This document shows, piece by piece, positions 49,781 through 62,523 of a DNA stretch of 64,000 nt. The stretch covers positions 8,804,001-8,868,000 of the forward strand of contig OZ059899.1 in NCBI GenBank assembly GCA_964057225.1, read 5' to 3'. Every line of letters starts with the position of its first letter. The stretch's first letter is position 1. The position numbers were made by a program, and so were the translations under genes. The stretch is from Auanema rhodensis (taxonomy: Eukaryota; Nematoda; Chromadorea; Rhabditida; Rhabditidae). The notes under the pieces were generated by a model that was given only the letters and a program-made list of their open reading frames with translations, had not been told where the DNA came from and did not search any database.

Positions 49781-52700
49781 ATGGAGTCAACGACTCCAGA
49801 TGAGTCGGCTCTCTTGGCGCATCATTATGAAATAGGAGAATTAATTGAAAGGTGAGTACAAACATTATTATTTCAACTTAATAATATATGTTAATTCAGA
49901 GGGCCTTTATCTGTAATACATAGAGCTGCTCATAGAACTACACAAGTGCCTCATTCTATTAAAACTATCGATATTGAACGATATGAATCTAACACTGGTT
50001 TAGGACGTCAAGGTAAGAATCAGTCTAAATATGATGCAATATTCATTATATATTTCTAGAAGTTGATTCAGAAATTGAACTTTGTGCTTCATTAAAACAT
50101 ACTTATATTTGTGAATTAAAAGATGTAATTGCTGGAGATAAGTAAGTTAATCTTATTAAAATATTTAATAAACATGATTTGATTATTTATTTTTCTTTCA
50201 TTATAGATCAGTACACTTAGTTTTTGAATATTTGGATGGTGCAGATATTTGCTTTGAAATTGTTAAAAGAGCTGGTTGTGGTTTTGTATATTCCGAAGCC
50301 GTTATTAGGTATAATCTATATTGCTTCTAATATTTATTATTATTATTTTAGTCACTATATGCGTCAATTGCTTCAAGCTTTAGAGTACCTTCATAGTAAT
50401 AATGTCGTTCATCGAGATATCAGGCCACATAACATCAATCTTGCTAGTCCCGATAACTCGGCTCCTTTGAAACTATGTGGTTTTGGAGTAGCAGTTAAGC
50501 TTGATAGTACAGAAGCTAAATGCAAAGGAGGTTTGAACATCTGTTTTGCTACGACAATTGAAATTAACATCATGTAGGAAAGGTTGGCGTTCCACAGTTT
50601 ATGGCTCCTGAACTTGTTGCTGGAAATGACTACAATACTAAAGTAGATCTTTTTCCAATTTTATTCTAATAAATATTAATTTTCCCCTATTATAGATAGA
50701 TGTTTGGAGTGCTGGTGTAGTTCTTTACATTCTTTTATCTGGCAAACTCCCATTTACTGGTAGTACTGAAGAAATTTATGAGAAAATTGTTCAAGGAAGC
50801 TATCAAGTAGACTTTTGTTTTTGAATATTTTTGACTTTTTTGCCTATATCAGACGCAAACGGGATCGTGGGGACTTATATCCGGCTCAGTTAAAGATTTA
50901 TTAAGGAAAATGCTAATGGTAGATTCTGAGCAACGTATTACAGCAGCGGAAGTACGATAGTTAAACAATTTTTATTTGAAAATTATTTTATTTAACAGGC
51001 ATTAGAACATGAATGGATTCGGGATAGAGAACATTGTGCTCCAAGACGTCATATGCAAGATTCAGTGGAGAATATTCGAAAATATAATGAAAGTCGTAAG
51101 CTTAAGGTAATTTTTGTTTTTTTTTTGAATGTTATTTTCAATATTGTTTTATTTTGAAAGGTTAAAGATATACACATAGTTTTAGCTTTTAATAAAATAT
51201 CTCAAACAATTTGTTTACACAATTTAAACTAAAACTTAAAAGGTTTCTTAGCTTTTTGTTTTTATTTTCAGTCCTCTGTTCTTGCTGCCGTAAATACGGA
51301 TAAATGGAAACTTCTTCAGAAATCTCCTTCTACATACTTAAACGGTGATGCACCTGGTATACATTTATCGTCAACAATTTATTTTTGTCCATATAACTTT
51401 CTTAAAATTGTTTTATAGGTGGGGATTCATGTCATCCAGATGGATGTGTACGATCTGAAAATAAACCAATAGCTGATGATTTAGTAGGAGCCCATAAAGT
51501 AAGTTGAAACTATAATTATATCAAATAATAAGTTTAATGTAATACAATTAATTGACTTTTTTATTAAAATTAAATTTAACTATTTTAACATATTCCCTGA
51601 AAATATCTGACCGAATTTTCAAGTGTTTAAAGAGATGAAACTCATGATTATTCATAGATCCAAAGGTGTGAACTTGATGAATGATTTTTCCGTTTGGCTT
51701 AACAGACAGCTGATTCCATTTCATTTATTGATTGATGCATCATCTTTGAGTTTATAAAAAGCATTTATGATTTTGAAAAATGCTTCTTAGTTTGTTTTAA
51801 AATGTCACATTTCTGACAGATTTTCAGCCATCAGTATAATGCTTTATCACTCCGTTCAAAACAGTTTATCATTGTCAAACCAGTGCTATGTTAGATCATA
51901 TTTTAGAAATAGGATATAGCTAAAACGATTAACTACATAGGATCATTTTCAAAATGAAACATTCTATAATATCAATGTGAACATAGCGATAAGATAAACG
52001 AAAAGCTCTTGAAATTTTCTCTCTGAAACGTTTTATGGAAAAAAATGAACGATGTATGTTCTGATAAGCAAGAAAGATGTATAAAACTCAAAGCCCTGTT
52101 GGGTCTTGTGTCAACATGTATAACATCTTTCGTCGTGCTCGAATAGACAAGTTGATTTGAAGTGATGACAACCAACGTCCCGCTAGGGCTTCACTGTGAA
52201 TTGCTTCTACAGAATCACTTCTGATTTATTCTAATTAACTGTATCTAGTTTTTTTAATCATTATTTTCTTGTAATATTGTTATTTTGATTATATTCATAT
52301 AACAAACTACCTATATTTCTGTTATTAATGACAAGATATGTGGTGTACAGGAAGTCCACGAAAATTTCGTTATCCAACCCCACCTCCACCGGTATGTATC
52401 TTAAATGTAGTTTCTCGATAACATGATCAAAGAAAGAATTGTAAAATAACTAAAAAAATACATATACATATATACATATATTGATAATAATAAAAATTAT
52501 TATTATTTAGATACTTTGTTCATTGGATGCAATTGCTTCATTATCCGATCCAGACAGTTGCACTACAGAATCTAAACAGGCTATGATTAATGACAAGAAA
52601 TTCGTCTCATTGTTATCTGTACGTTTGAATTTTTTAAAATAATTTTTGAAAAGTAATTATGATGTGGTTGAAGAGAACTGTCAATTTTTCACACGAATGT

Positions 52701-55700
52701 GTTTATATGCTCATTGACCCTAATGATGTTTTGTGATATTCATCTAGCATTTTCCATGCAACTTATGATCTTTTTTTCCTATCCTTGACTATATTGTCAA
52801 CTCTTTACGACATTTCTGATCTTTTTTCTGCTAATGGCCGCTTGCTCTCGGCTAAATGGGATTTCCTCGTTATTCATATGAAGACAAATAACGTCTGAGG
52901 AATCTTGCAGAATTGTAGTCTCGCGCTTTGTCATATCCGTTTTCGTCTATTTGCGTTAATATCAGGCTGAATACTGAGAAACAGCAAATCTCAAATAACT
53001 ATTAGTTTTGAGTATACCATTTCATATTCAATAAAATAACATTTGTTTTCATTTTTTTTAACTTCAAAAATATTAATTTTTAATTTGAAAATTAATACAT
53101 TCATATCTATTCTAAACATTCATCGATGTAGTCTTCTGTTTATGAACCTGATGGAGAAACTTAAAAACTTCTTACCAAGCATGAAGCATAAAATTGCCGG
53201 AAACTATAACCTGAAAAGGGAATCCTACACAATCTCATTTCTTAAATTCGAAAGTTTAAAATGTAGCAAGCAATGTTTCAGCTTAAAACAGAAAAAAAAT
53301 TTTTTTTCCCGAAATTTGTATGACTTATTGAAGACGAAAAGAGAAAACTGTAAAATACTTTTCTTTTTATTTCTTACATACATAATAGTATTTAGAAATA
53401 TTTTGAAAGTTAAAATAGAAGAAAAAAGAAAGGGAAAGAGGTTGGAAGAGAAATAGAAGAACAACGAAATGCGAAATAACCAAGAAATGAAGGTTTTGAT
53501 CTAAAAAAACATGATATAAAGCTTGAAGTGCTTTTAAAAAATCAAGCAAACTGTTATAAATATGTATATAAAAGAATATAAAATGATATCATTTTTATTT
53601 CAAAAATATATATTAATTTTTTAAAAATAATAATATATTTCTTGAAATATATGATGTTTGATACAAATAAATAATTATTAAATTTGATTAAATTGTATAT
53701 ATTCTTTATTATTCACAAAACAATTTTTTCAACAACACTTTTTTTTTGCTTAAATTGCAAAACAAATTTATTTCGTTTTAGAAAAGCTGATTTTGTTTTC
53801 TATTACCTCTTCATTTGTAACCATGAGTATTTGGAATGTAGAATGTATCTCCACTTCTGTTTTACAAATTACATCTTAAAGAACATCAAAATGGTTTCCA
53901 ACAACGTAACCACTTTAGAATTAAACGATAGTAGAAATTTCATGTGGAATATTTTGAAGAAAACATTCTTAGAGCATAGAATATACATGAATTATATCTA
54001 TAGATATTTATAATTTGTTCACATAGTTTGCAAAGTTGTATATATTCATTTACTTAGAATATATATACATATTTATCGATGAATGTATATACATACATCG
54101 ATAAAGAGAAAAAGAAAGAGAGAGAGAGACAATTTGACAAAGAGTTAATTCTTCATCATACAACCGTATTTCTTCATTATTATCTATATTAAATATTGGT
54201 TTATAAAGTTTATAAAATTTTAATATACTTATATATGTATGAATGCGAATAGATCTCGTTCTAGTATTATGATTCCAAATAAAGAAAACAGATCGAGATA
54301 TAGATAAAACGTGGTGCAAATTTTTGAAAATAGCTGAAATATCCATCAATCATATGGAAGGAGACGTCACTTATGTTCATCGAACTTTTCATTTTCGAAA
54401 TTAGCCAATGCTTTTGATGGTTTTGTTTATAGATTCTTGAGCTATATTCAGTTTGATGTATTAATGCGGAAAAATGAATTTGTCCATCCGGTACATCAAA
54501 AAATAAATGAGCACTTAGTATGTAATGGTCTCTGCTCATTTAATCAATGAACTGTATACACATGCTTGTAAGTTGTATGCTTCATCTATGTCATCATCTC
54601 TTTCTCTCGTTCTCTCTGAATTTCTTGTGATTTCTTGAGATTTAGTTGTTGTATTTGAAATACTTCATGACACTTGTCTTTTTTCATAATGTAACTAATC
54701 GAAAAAATCGTTTACCATGTAACTAAGAAGAAATTTTGATCGAACTCTTGTGAGACATTGATCGATTGTGCAAATCTGAGCGTTCTCTTATATTATATAT
54801 CAATTTCTTAACAACACTCAAGTTTGCTTTCAGTGGCAAGCATAGAGAGACGGCAGAAAAGTTAGTAAAAGTGAGAGGACAAGTGTTGAAGCAACCATAT
54901 TCACTTTTCCCTCGTTATATTAGTCTTAAGCTTTCTATCTCTCTATTTCTGCTGTTCCTTGTCTCTCTCTAATTGTCTCTTTCTTATTATATCCTCTCTC
55001 ACTCCTTCTCTACTACTTCTGTTACTACTCTGGTGTAGACTGGTGGCCAATGTGGTGGGAAAAGTGGGCGTGTCAACTGGACATGTGGCCAAGGCCGGAA
55101 TCGATCGGATTCCATCCGAGAGAGAGAGAGAGGGGCTGGTCTAAGCCTTAGTAGACGGAACGACGACGAACCAACGAAGACCTTAGGGGCTTCTCAAGCA
55201 GCATAGCCACTCTAACAGCATCCAAAGCTCCCTTTTCTTGCTCTCCCTATTTCTCTAGCTAGCTTTCTTGTCTCCCGCAGTCAGCAGAAGCAGAACCCTA
55301 AACCCCTCTACTGCAGCAACCATCAAGACGACGACATCCACGGCGTCAAGCGTGAATCTGCGCCAGCTATCTAGTCAGCTGCTGAAGTAGGGCTATCGAC
55401 AGCGCAGCTTTAAGAAAATCATCAGCAATTCAGTCGCTTCATCTTCGTCGCCAACGACATCCGACTTAAGAAACACTAGACTTAACCTCTAAACGTTTAG
55501 TACAAATTCTGGAGTCGCTAACTATTTTAAAAATTCAACGGACAACGTCCTGTCGTCCAGCTAAACCATATCAAATATTCAATTTTTTATTCAATGTCGT
55601 CGAGCGTACAAGCGGCTGACGCCCAAGTAGCTCAAGTAACAGTTCCTCAACAGGTAGGACTCTTATTTTTAAACTAATAATGCAAAAACTGGGTTTTATT

Positions 55701-58700
55701 ACTGCGTTAACACTCACTACTTCTACTATTTGTATAATATTTGTGATAATATTCTGATTGTTGTTTGGAAAAAAGTTGTTGATTATTTGCAAATAAGTTT
55801 AAGTTAAAGCCAAAAGGTTTAATATATTACAAAAGAAGAAATTGAATTTTATTCAAAACAGAATTATAAACTTTTCTTCGTTAACCTTATGATAAGTTGT
55901 ATAATCTGAAGAAAAATTGAAAAATACAATAATTTTTCGGAAACAAGTAAAAAATAAATGTTTGGGAATATATTATAAGACAGAAGTGTAGAAAGTTGAA
56001 ATTATAGTCAATTCATAGATGCACTAATCACCAACCTTCTACTTGAGTAGGACACTGATCATGACATTTCTTTCGAAAAAAAAATGGGCGGAGCTCAGAC
56101 ATTATCTATCTCGCCACAAATGCTTCAGAAGAACTAACTTCCAACGAAGGAAAGAGATAACACTGAAGGTCTTCTTTTGCCTACCCACTTCTCTTTTCTT
56201 ATCCTGGATTCATTCCATCTCTCTAGTATATTCGTTTTTTCTATTCCTTTTACTTCCTCTACATCTCCATCTACAGCTAGCCCATTTCCAACTCCCTGGT
56301 TCTCAAGATCGGGAACAGAGCTGATTGAGAGACTCTACGAAAAAAGAGAGAAAGTGTGTAAATGAGTAAGAGAGGGAAGCAGATAAAGAAAGAGAAAAGA
56401 AGAGAGTGACAGGGAGGCGGAGTCAGGTATTCTTCTTATTCGCCTTCATCACTTCTCAACAACATCAGTTCGTTGTTAGACCAGGAGCAGCTGGTCTTGG
56501 GCTGGATACCAGTAGTGCGTGTGGACTGAAATCAAAAATTACACGTTTTTGATATCTATCTAATCATTCAACTGCGGCCAAAACTTAGATCATTCGGATT
56601 AACAATTCCTAACCACTTGATATCTCATCCCACATATCTTATTCTATCCTCCGCACAATAAATACAAAGCTAGTAAAGATATTCAAGCATTTATTTTATT
56701 CTGAACTGCATATTCTCTATTCTATATTCACTAATCTATCGACAAAAAATAGTTCTAACCAAATTCGTAGTTAGATAGGGACTCTGTTATTTCTGTAGAT
56801 GGATTCGACCGTTTTTCATAACAGTCTTTTGGCAGTGCTTATTGGTTCATTCCTTGTGTTTATCGTGTGCGTCCTTTGTATAGGAGCTGCTTCCGATCGA
56901 GGCCTTTGCTGTCGTGACGCAGGCAATAATTCGAACGTGTTGCACAAAAACGTAGAAGCTGGAGTAGCCGAGTGTATCTGCGATAGTAAAAAAGGATTTC
57001 CACCATCTACACATCCGCCTGCGCTAGCAAACTCACTACAGGTTCCTGTACGTAACAGTACGAAGCTAGAATCAACGTCACAAAAGTTGAAACGCGTGTT
57101 ACCACCAGTAGTTCATCTGAATGGTAACGGAGCGTGCTGTTCTTCTCTGAATCTAAATTCATCTAGTAAATCAACAGAAAGAAACGGAACAATACCATCA
57201 TCCATATTACCCCAAGATAGTACCATAACCCAGGTCTTAACGTCATCTCAGCAGTATTTGTATGATGACGAAGATGAAAATTATGGATTCGATATGCAGT
57301 TTGATAGTGGTAATTTTTTTATATTTCTTTATTTATTTCTCTTTTTTTTCTCATTTTTATGGAAATTTTTATGAATAATTTTTTTTTATCTATATATAAT
57401 AGCTTATTCATAAATTCAAAATTTTCTAATTTTAAAAAGACTCGTAGTTCAGTAGTAACTTTTACTTTTTTTATTTCCAAACCTGACTTGAAATACTTAG
57501 AAACACCCCCGGAAACGTCTAATCCCTTTCAAAAATTTGAAGGATTTGTCGTTCTCTTTGCATTAATGCTTCATTATTTTTTATGCTATTTCCATAATCC
57601 ATATACTATTTATGAAGATGAAGGAGCAAAAATCGAACTTAAATCAGCATCTCTATCATTCCTTCGTATTTGATTCTTTTCTAATTTATTCTCATCATAA
57701 AGCTAAACGTTCGTTATTGCAAAGGTTCACAATCTTTCCTAAACAGACTATTATTCAGTTTGTTTTTGTTTTCCTGAAAAACAATTCATATAAGCTAAAT
57801 GCAAAAAAAAAACTTTCTAAAAAAGTGTGGAAAAGTACCATTCTGAACGATTGTTTATTTTTTTTTCCCATTTTCATCTTCAAATTTAAAATGAGTTTAT
57901 TGGCTCATTTCACTAAACAAAATTCAAGTTCAATATGTTTAACTACTTGTTTATTTGTAAAAATGTTGTTGAATTTTGATATGAAACTTCATATTTCACA
58001 CCTGGTGGAGAGCTGAACGCTTATATCGTTAGTTTAAAACTAAGACTAGTTGAGCTAAAATCGCGGATCCGAAATAGATTATCCGGATAAGATGAGAACA
58101 CCTGGCTAAGGTGCTGTGAATCTAATCATTCTTATCTCTTTTTCGTGTCTCTGGTCCTATCCCTATGAATGCACATATCGTCGACCTTTCTTCCGGATTC
58201 ATTTTTCTAACTTCATTTCGTTTTCTTCTATTCTATCCCGGACCCCGTCTGACAGAATTCAACTTTTGAAAAGATTTCTTAACAGTTGTTCATCAAACGA
58301 CAAAGCTGCATTACAACCATAAAACTTTTCGTTTCAAACTAAGAAGAAAATCACTCAAATGAGACAAGTACGAGACATGCTTGTAAAATCTACAACAATT
58401 TCAGTGTTAACACATGATGCTTTTTTGTTGTTAATAATATCATTGTTGGTACAAAGTCGTTTTGACTAAATGTAAAGAGAATATTACAAAACACTTGATC
58501 CTTTGAAGTAATTGTTAAGAATATTCTATAATATACTGATTTCTTTACACCAAATTCGTTAAACATTGATTGGAAAGTTAGTACTAATATAGATCAACGT
58601 TTACAATGTTTTGATTTCTTTTTGAAAGTTGCCAATAGAATTCAGCCAATGACAACCGCAGATGCTATAAAATTCTTGTAAATGACGCTTTAAAAATAAA

Positions 58701-61700
58701 TTCAGGGTTTTCTCTCAAATTTCTTTAAAATAATATCATATCTTTTCAGTTGTATGATAAAATATCTCAACTTAAATGTGGGCCAGTAACAACAGAACAA
58801 GAAGCATCATCGCTTAAACGAGATGTATGTTTTAATATTATACATATATAGTTAATTGTTATTATAAACTATATTATTTTAGGTTATTGCAGCAATTGAT
58901 TCTTTATTAGGACCATCACCAGAATCCCGAGAGCTTCGACAACTTCTTCTTGCAAATGATTTAACTGTAAGTATAATATTTGCAAATATTTATTAACTTA
59001 TATTTGATTGTATTGTATCAAAATGATCGTTTCAGTCTTGTCTTCAAGCTCACGATGTTATAGTTTCTGAAGTTTGCGATGAAGACCGTACATCACCTAC
59101 ACAACAGTCACAACCATTAAATAATGTCTCAGGAGTAAGTTGAATATCTAAAAATATTTTGTTGAATTTTTTTGTGAATTTTGATTATTCATCTATAGAC
59201 ACCTCCACCAGTTCCATATTCATATTTAAATGGCGGAGTATTACCATTAGGAGCTAACAAAGCTGGAACATCAACTGAAGAATTCCCTGCTAGTCTTGGT
59301 ATTTATTTTTTTTAATTTTACAATTTATTCCAAATATATTGTTATAGGTGAAGATGACGATGACTTGATGGACTCTGTTTCGAGAGTACGTTTGGTTCAG
59401 TTCCAAAAGGACACAGAAGAGCCAATGGGTATAACACTCAAGGTTCGTTTCGTTTTCAATATTCTATGGACTCTTGGACTCTTGAGTAGAACTCAATTAG
59501 TACAAGAAGAAAGTGAAAGGAAAATTACATTTGTATTTTGCATGATTACTCTTTGAAATTAATTTGTTTAGGTAACAGAAGATGGACGATGCTTTGTTGC
59601 TCGAATCATGCATGGTGGAATGATTCATAGGCAAGGCAAGTATAAACATTTATATAATATTATATTATTTCAAACTTTTATTTGTCTTAGAATATATTAA
59701 TTTATAAATTTATTAGATTTATTATACAATGTTAAGATCCTTCACACTTATTCTTTCGACTATATATCTCTTTCTCTCTCTTAAGCATTACGTAGTACAC
59801 TCTCTTCATTTCTTTACTTCACTCTCATTTCCGATGTGCTCTCTCTCAGATACATCTTTTACTTACTAAACTCTCTTACTTTTTCCCGTTAGTTCTGACT
59901 ACTTCTTCTACTCTAATCTAATTCCATGTTCTCAATGGTCCTCGGAAGATGCACATTCACTTCTAACTCATAAGGGAAAAAGCCTATGTTGCTTAATTTT
60001 CAATACATTTCTTGTATACATATAAGGCTCTAATCCAACAAGTTGAAATTGAAAATCGGATTCTCAACTGAATTTCGCAAAAATTTATTTCAAATGTTTA
60101 ACAATATGTTTTCAGCTACATTGCATGTTGGAGATGAAATACGAGAAATAAACGGCATTTCAGTAGGACATAGATCAGTTGAGACATTGCAGCAAATGCT
60201 AAGAGATGCAAGAGGACAAGTGAGCAAGAATACCAAACATAGCTTTTGACATATATAATTTAGGTTACATTCAAAATAGTTCCATCTTATCGATCAGCTC
60301 CACCTGCTTGTGAAATCTTTGTCAGGGCTCAATTCGACTACGATCCAGCACAAGATGACTTAATTCCCTGTCCACAAGCGGGAGTACCATTCAAAACGGG
60401 AGATATTCTACAAGTGAGTATACAATCTGTGTTTTATATATATATTTCATTAACATTTAGGTTATATCTAAAGATGATCATAACTGGTGGCAAGCACGAT
60501 TTGTATCTTGTTTTCCTTCACTTGGTGGAAATTTATCATCTACTAGTAGTGGACAAGGCACAATTGCTGGCTTAATTCCTTCTCCTGAACTACAGGAATG
60601 GAGAACAGCTTGTTTAGCTATGGAAAGAGCAAAAGATCATTGTAAAACTTAAATCATATTTTCTATTTATAATAACTTTGTTTTAAGCTCATTGCATGTG
60701 GTTCAATCGTAAAAAGAAGTATTATACAACCAAGTATTTGCAAAAACATTCTGCTCTATTCGATCAGTTAGATCTTGTTACCTATGAGGAGGTTTTAAAT
60801 TATTAAAAAAGGGACAAGTATCACATAATATTCTTAGGTTATGAGGCTATCACAATACCGTCGTAAAACATTGGTATTACTTGGAGCTCATGGGGTTGGC
60901 CGTCGTCATATCAAAAATACATTAATTCATCGTCATCCAAATCGTTTTGCCTATCCAATACCACGTAAGTTATAATACAAATTACCTAATTATATCGATT
61001 ATGCATTTCAGATACAACAAGACCACCTCGTAAAGATGAAGTAGACGGAAAACATTACTTCTTTGTGTCTAATGATCAAATGATGTCAGATATACAGAAT
61101 AATGAATACTTAGAATATGGAACACACGAAGAAAGTAAGATTTACGTTTTTTTTTTTAAACTTTAAATAAAGATGAAAAACTGAAATTTGAGAAAGGTAA
61201 TGATATACATATGTATGTATGAATATGAAAAGTTGTAATGATCCAATGCAAATGTGAAAAAAAAACATGATTTATCTAAGCTTGTTCATTTGAGGTATGT
61301 ATGGTACAAAGTTGGAAACTATTCGAAACATTCATAAAAGTGGAAAGATTGCTATTTTGGATGTTGAACCACAGGCTTTAAAAGTTTTACGAACGGCAGA
61401 GTATTCTCCATTTGTTGTCTTCATTGCTGCTCCAAATTTACAAGGTCTCCAAGATGTGAGTTTTTCTTTATTTACTTGATGATATTTTCAACTTTTTTTT
61501 TCTTAAATTAATAATGATTTATATAAATATTTATAAATTAACTATTTTCAGCCGGATGGTTCATTGGAGCGCTTATTACGTGAATCGGAAATTTTGCGAC
61601 AAGCATTCGGTCATCTTTTCGACTACATCATTGTAAATAATGATATAGGTTAGTATTTTGAATATTGTTTATAATAATTATAATAATATTATATTATATA

Positions 61701-61806
61701 AGATATATAAAGTATATTTTCAGATGATACTATTACTCAATTAGAGCGTATAGTTGAGAAGTTACCAGCTTGTCCCCAGTGGTTACCCGTTTCATGGGTG
61801 TACTAA
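49781..61806 (+). CDS. lin-2: CASK / LIN-2 MAGUK scaffold
   Basis: About 22 exons, about 900 residues. Order: CaM-kinase-like domain ([20 protein letters not shown] at 49781, [17 protein letters not shown], catalytic loop HRDIRPH, GFG in place of DFG, MAPELV) to about 51100; an L27 region ([42 protein letters not shown]) at 52510-58970; PDZ ([37 protein letters not shown]) at 59350-60220; SH3 ([18 protein letters not shown]) at 60300-60640; guanylate kinase-like domain ([20 protein letters not shown] to [10 protein letters not shown]) ending at 61806. It is the junctional/synaptic scaffold of the LIN-2/LIN-7/LIN-10 complex. GFG is the CASK hallmark tied to magnesium-independent kinase activity. 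The exon at about 52333-52393 ([11 protein letters not shown]) has uncertain boundaries. A GC-AG intron follows 59635. The 52619-58749 intron is exceptionally large. Confidence 0.95.
55020..55593 (+). promoter_or_regulatory. G+C-rich putative promoter/5'UTR inside lin-2 intron
   Basis: This block is noticeably richer in G+C than the surroundings, contains a GAGAGAGAGAGAGG run at 55120-55135 and many CAG/ACG words, and has no long open frame. It runs directly into the ATG exon at 55594, so a transcription start with a long leader is the simplest reading. Confidence 0.45.
55594..55653 (+). CDS. Candidate alternative first exon of lin-2 (kinase-less form)
   Basis: ATG 55594 begins 20 codons ([20 protein letters not shown]) ending at a good phase-0 donor (CAG/GTAGGA). 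The next lin-2 exon at 58750 starts in phase 0 (LYDKISQ), so direct splicing would give a protein lacking the kinase-like domain but keeping the second L27 part, PDZ, SH3 and GK. C. elegans lin-2 is known to have a form without the kinase domain. The exon could also join the 56799 exon, which likewise starts in phase 0. Confidence 0.55.
56799..57309 (+). CDS. Candidate TM-encoding exon nested in lin-2 intron
   Basis: A 170-codon exon. TTATTTCTGTAG sits immediately before ATG 56799, and a phase-1 donor lies at 57309 (GATAGTG/GTAATT). Residues 9-32 form a strong TM helix ([21 protein letters not shown]) followed by a Cys pair (GLCCRD) that could be palmitoylated. Then come a polar Ser/Asn-rich stretch and an acidic end ([16 protein letters not shown]). 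Balanced codon use argues for real coding. The phase-1 donor fits the lin-2 exon at 59348 (which follows a phase-1 intron) but not the L27 exon at 58750, where it would hit a stop. It may therefore be the N-terminus of a membrane-anchored PDZ-SH3-GK isoform, or the first exon of an independent nested gene whose other exons I did not identify. Confidence 0.55.
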
Positions 61807-62432
61807 ATGGCTTTTGGCATATGTACTTATATTTTCTCAACAAAGTATTTTATTTACTATGTTGTGTAAATATATTTCTATGCTGATATACTATTTGAAA
61901 ATCACCAAACTATTGCTGATTCTTCTGTGATGTTTACATTCCCAGCTCAAGGCCTACATAAGTTTACATGGTTCATCAATTTATCTTTTATCTTGGTTTA
62001 GTTAAGGATTTTTGCAAAGTTTTTTTTTCAATGGTGCTCCTTCATTATCACTGTTATTATTGATGTCTCTTGTTCTCTATGCCTTTCTTTTTTAGAAATA
62101 TTTTCCAAATTCTTTAGGAATTTCTTAACTTCCAAAGTGTCCTTATTTTGTTTTATTATTTAAATTATATTGCTATAAAGATTTTTATGTTCAATTACTT
62201 TTATATAATTTATTGAAATACTAATGAAAAGATAATAATATAATCAACTATTCCAAAAAATAACCTGTTATATATTAAAAAGTATTATTACTAGATTAAA
62301 AATAATAAGAATATGCACTAATTTTATGATAATTGTATGTGAAGCATTATTATCATCAGATGAAGTATTACTTGTATTCAATTAAAAACACATTATATAT
62401 AAAGAGAGAACGAGAAAGTGAGAGAACGAGAA

Positions 62433-62491
<59 letters not shown>

Positions 62492-62523
62492 GGAGATACC
62501 TATGTACATCCATGACCCATCTT
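61807..62523. other. 3'-3' gap between lin-2 and right-edge gene
   Basis: About 700 bases of 3'UTR-like AT-rich sequence plus the GA microsatellite. No coding signal. Confidence 0.5.
62401..62492. repeat. (GA)n microsatellite
   Basis: Begins with two copies of GAGAACGAGAAAGTGA-type units, then an uninterrupted GA run of about 25 units ending at GGAGGGAG. Confidence 0.95.

Larger units (their letters stand above)
52619..58749 (+). other. 6.1 kb lin-2 intron with internal promoter candidates
   Basis: It splits the two L27 exons in phase 0 (TTATCT/GTACG to TTTTCAG/TTG). It holds a G+C-richer block (55020-55600), two candidate alternative first exons (separate entries), a GA/CT-rich region (54950-55140, 56330-56420) and otherwise AT-rich sequence. 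Its size, far above its neighbours, fits an internal promoter region. Confidence 0.7.

Noticed and set aside
53043-53456. A 137-codon open frame in the large lin-2 intron
   Set aside because: Dominated by Phe/Lys/Asn/Ile from AT-rich DNA, with low-complexity ends; it looks like chance.
57359-58016. Overlapping frames after the TM exon, including [21 protein letters not shown]
   Set aside because: The short piece near 57498-57545 looks somewhat coding and has an acceptor-like CTTAG, but no good donor follows and the surrounding frames are AT-driven. It is kept only as a possible extra exon of the nested transcript.
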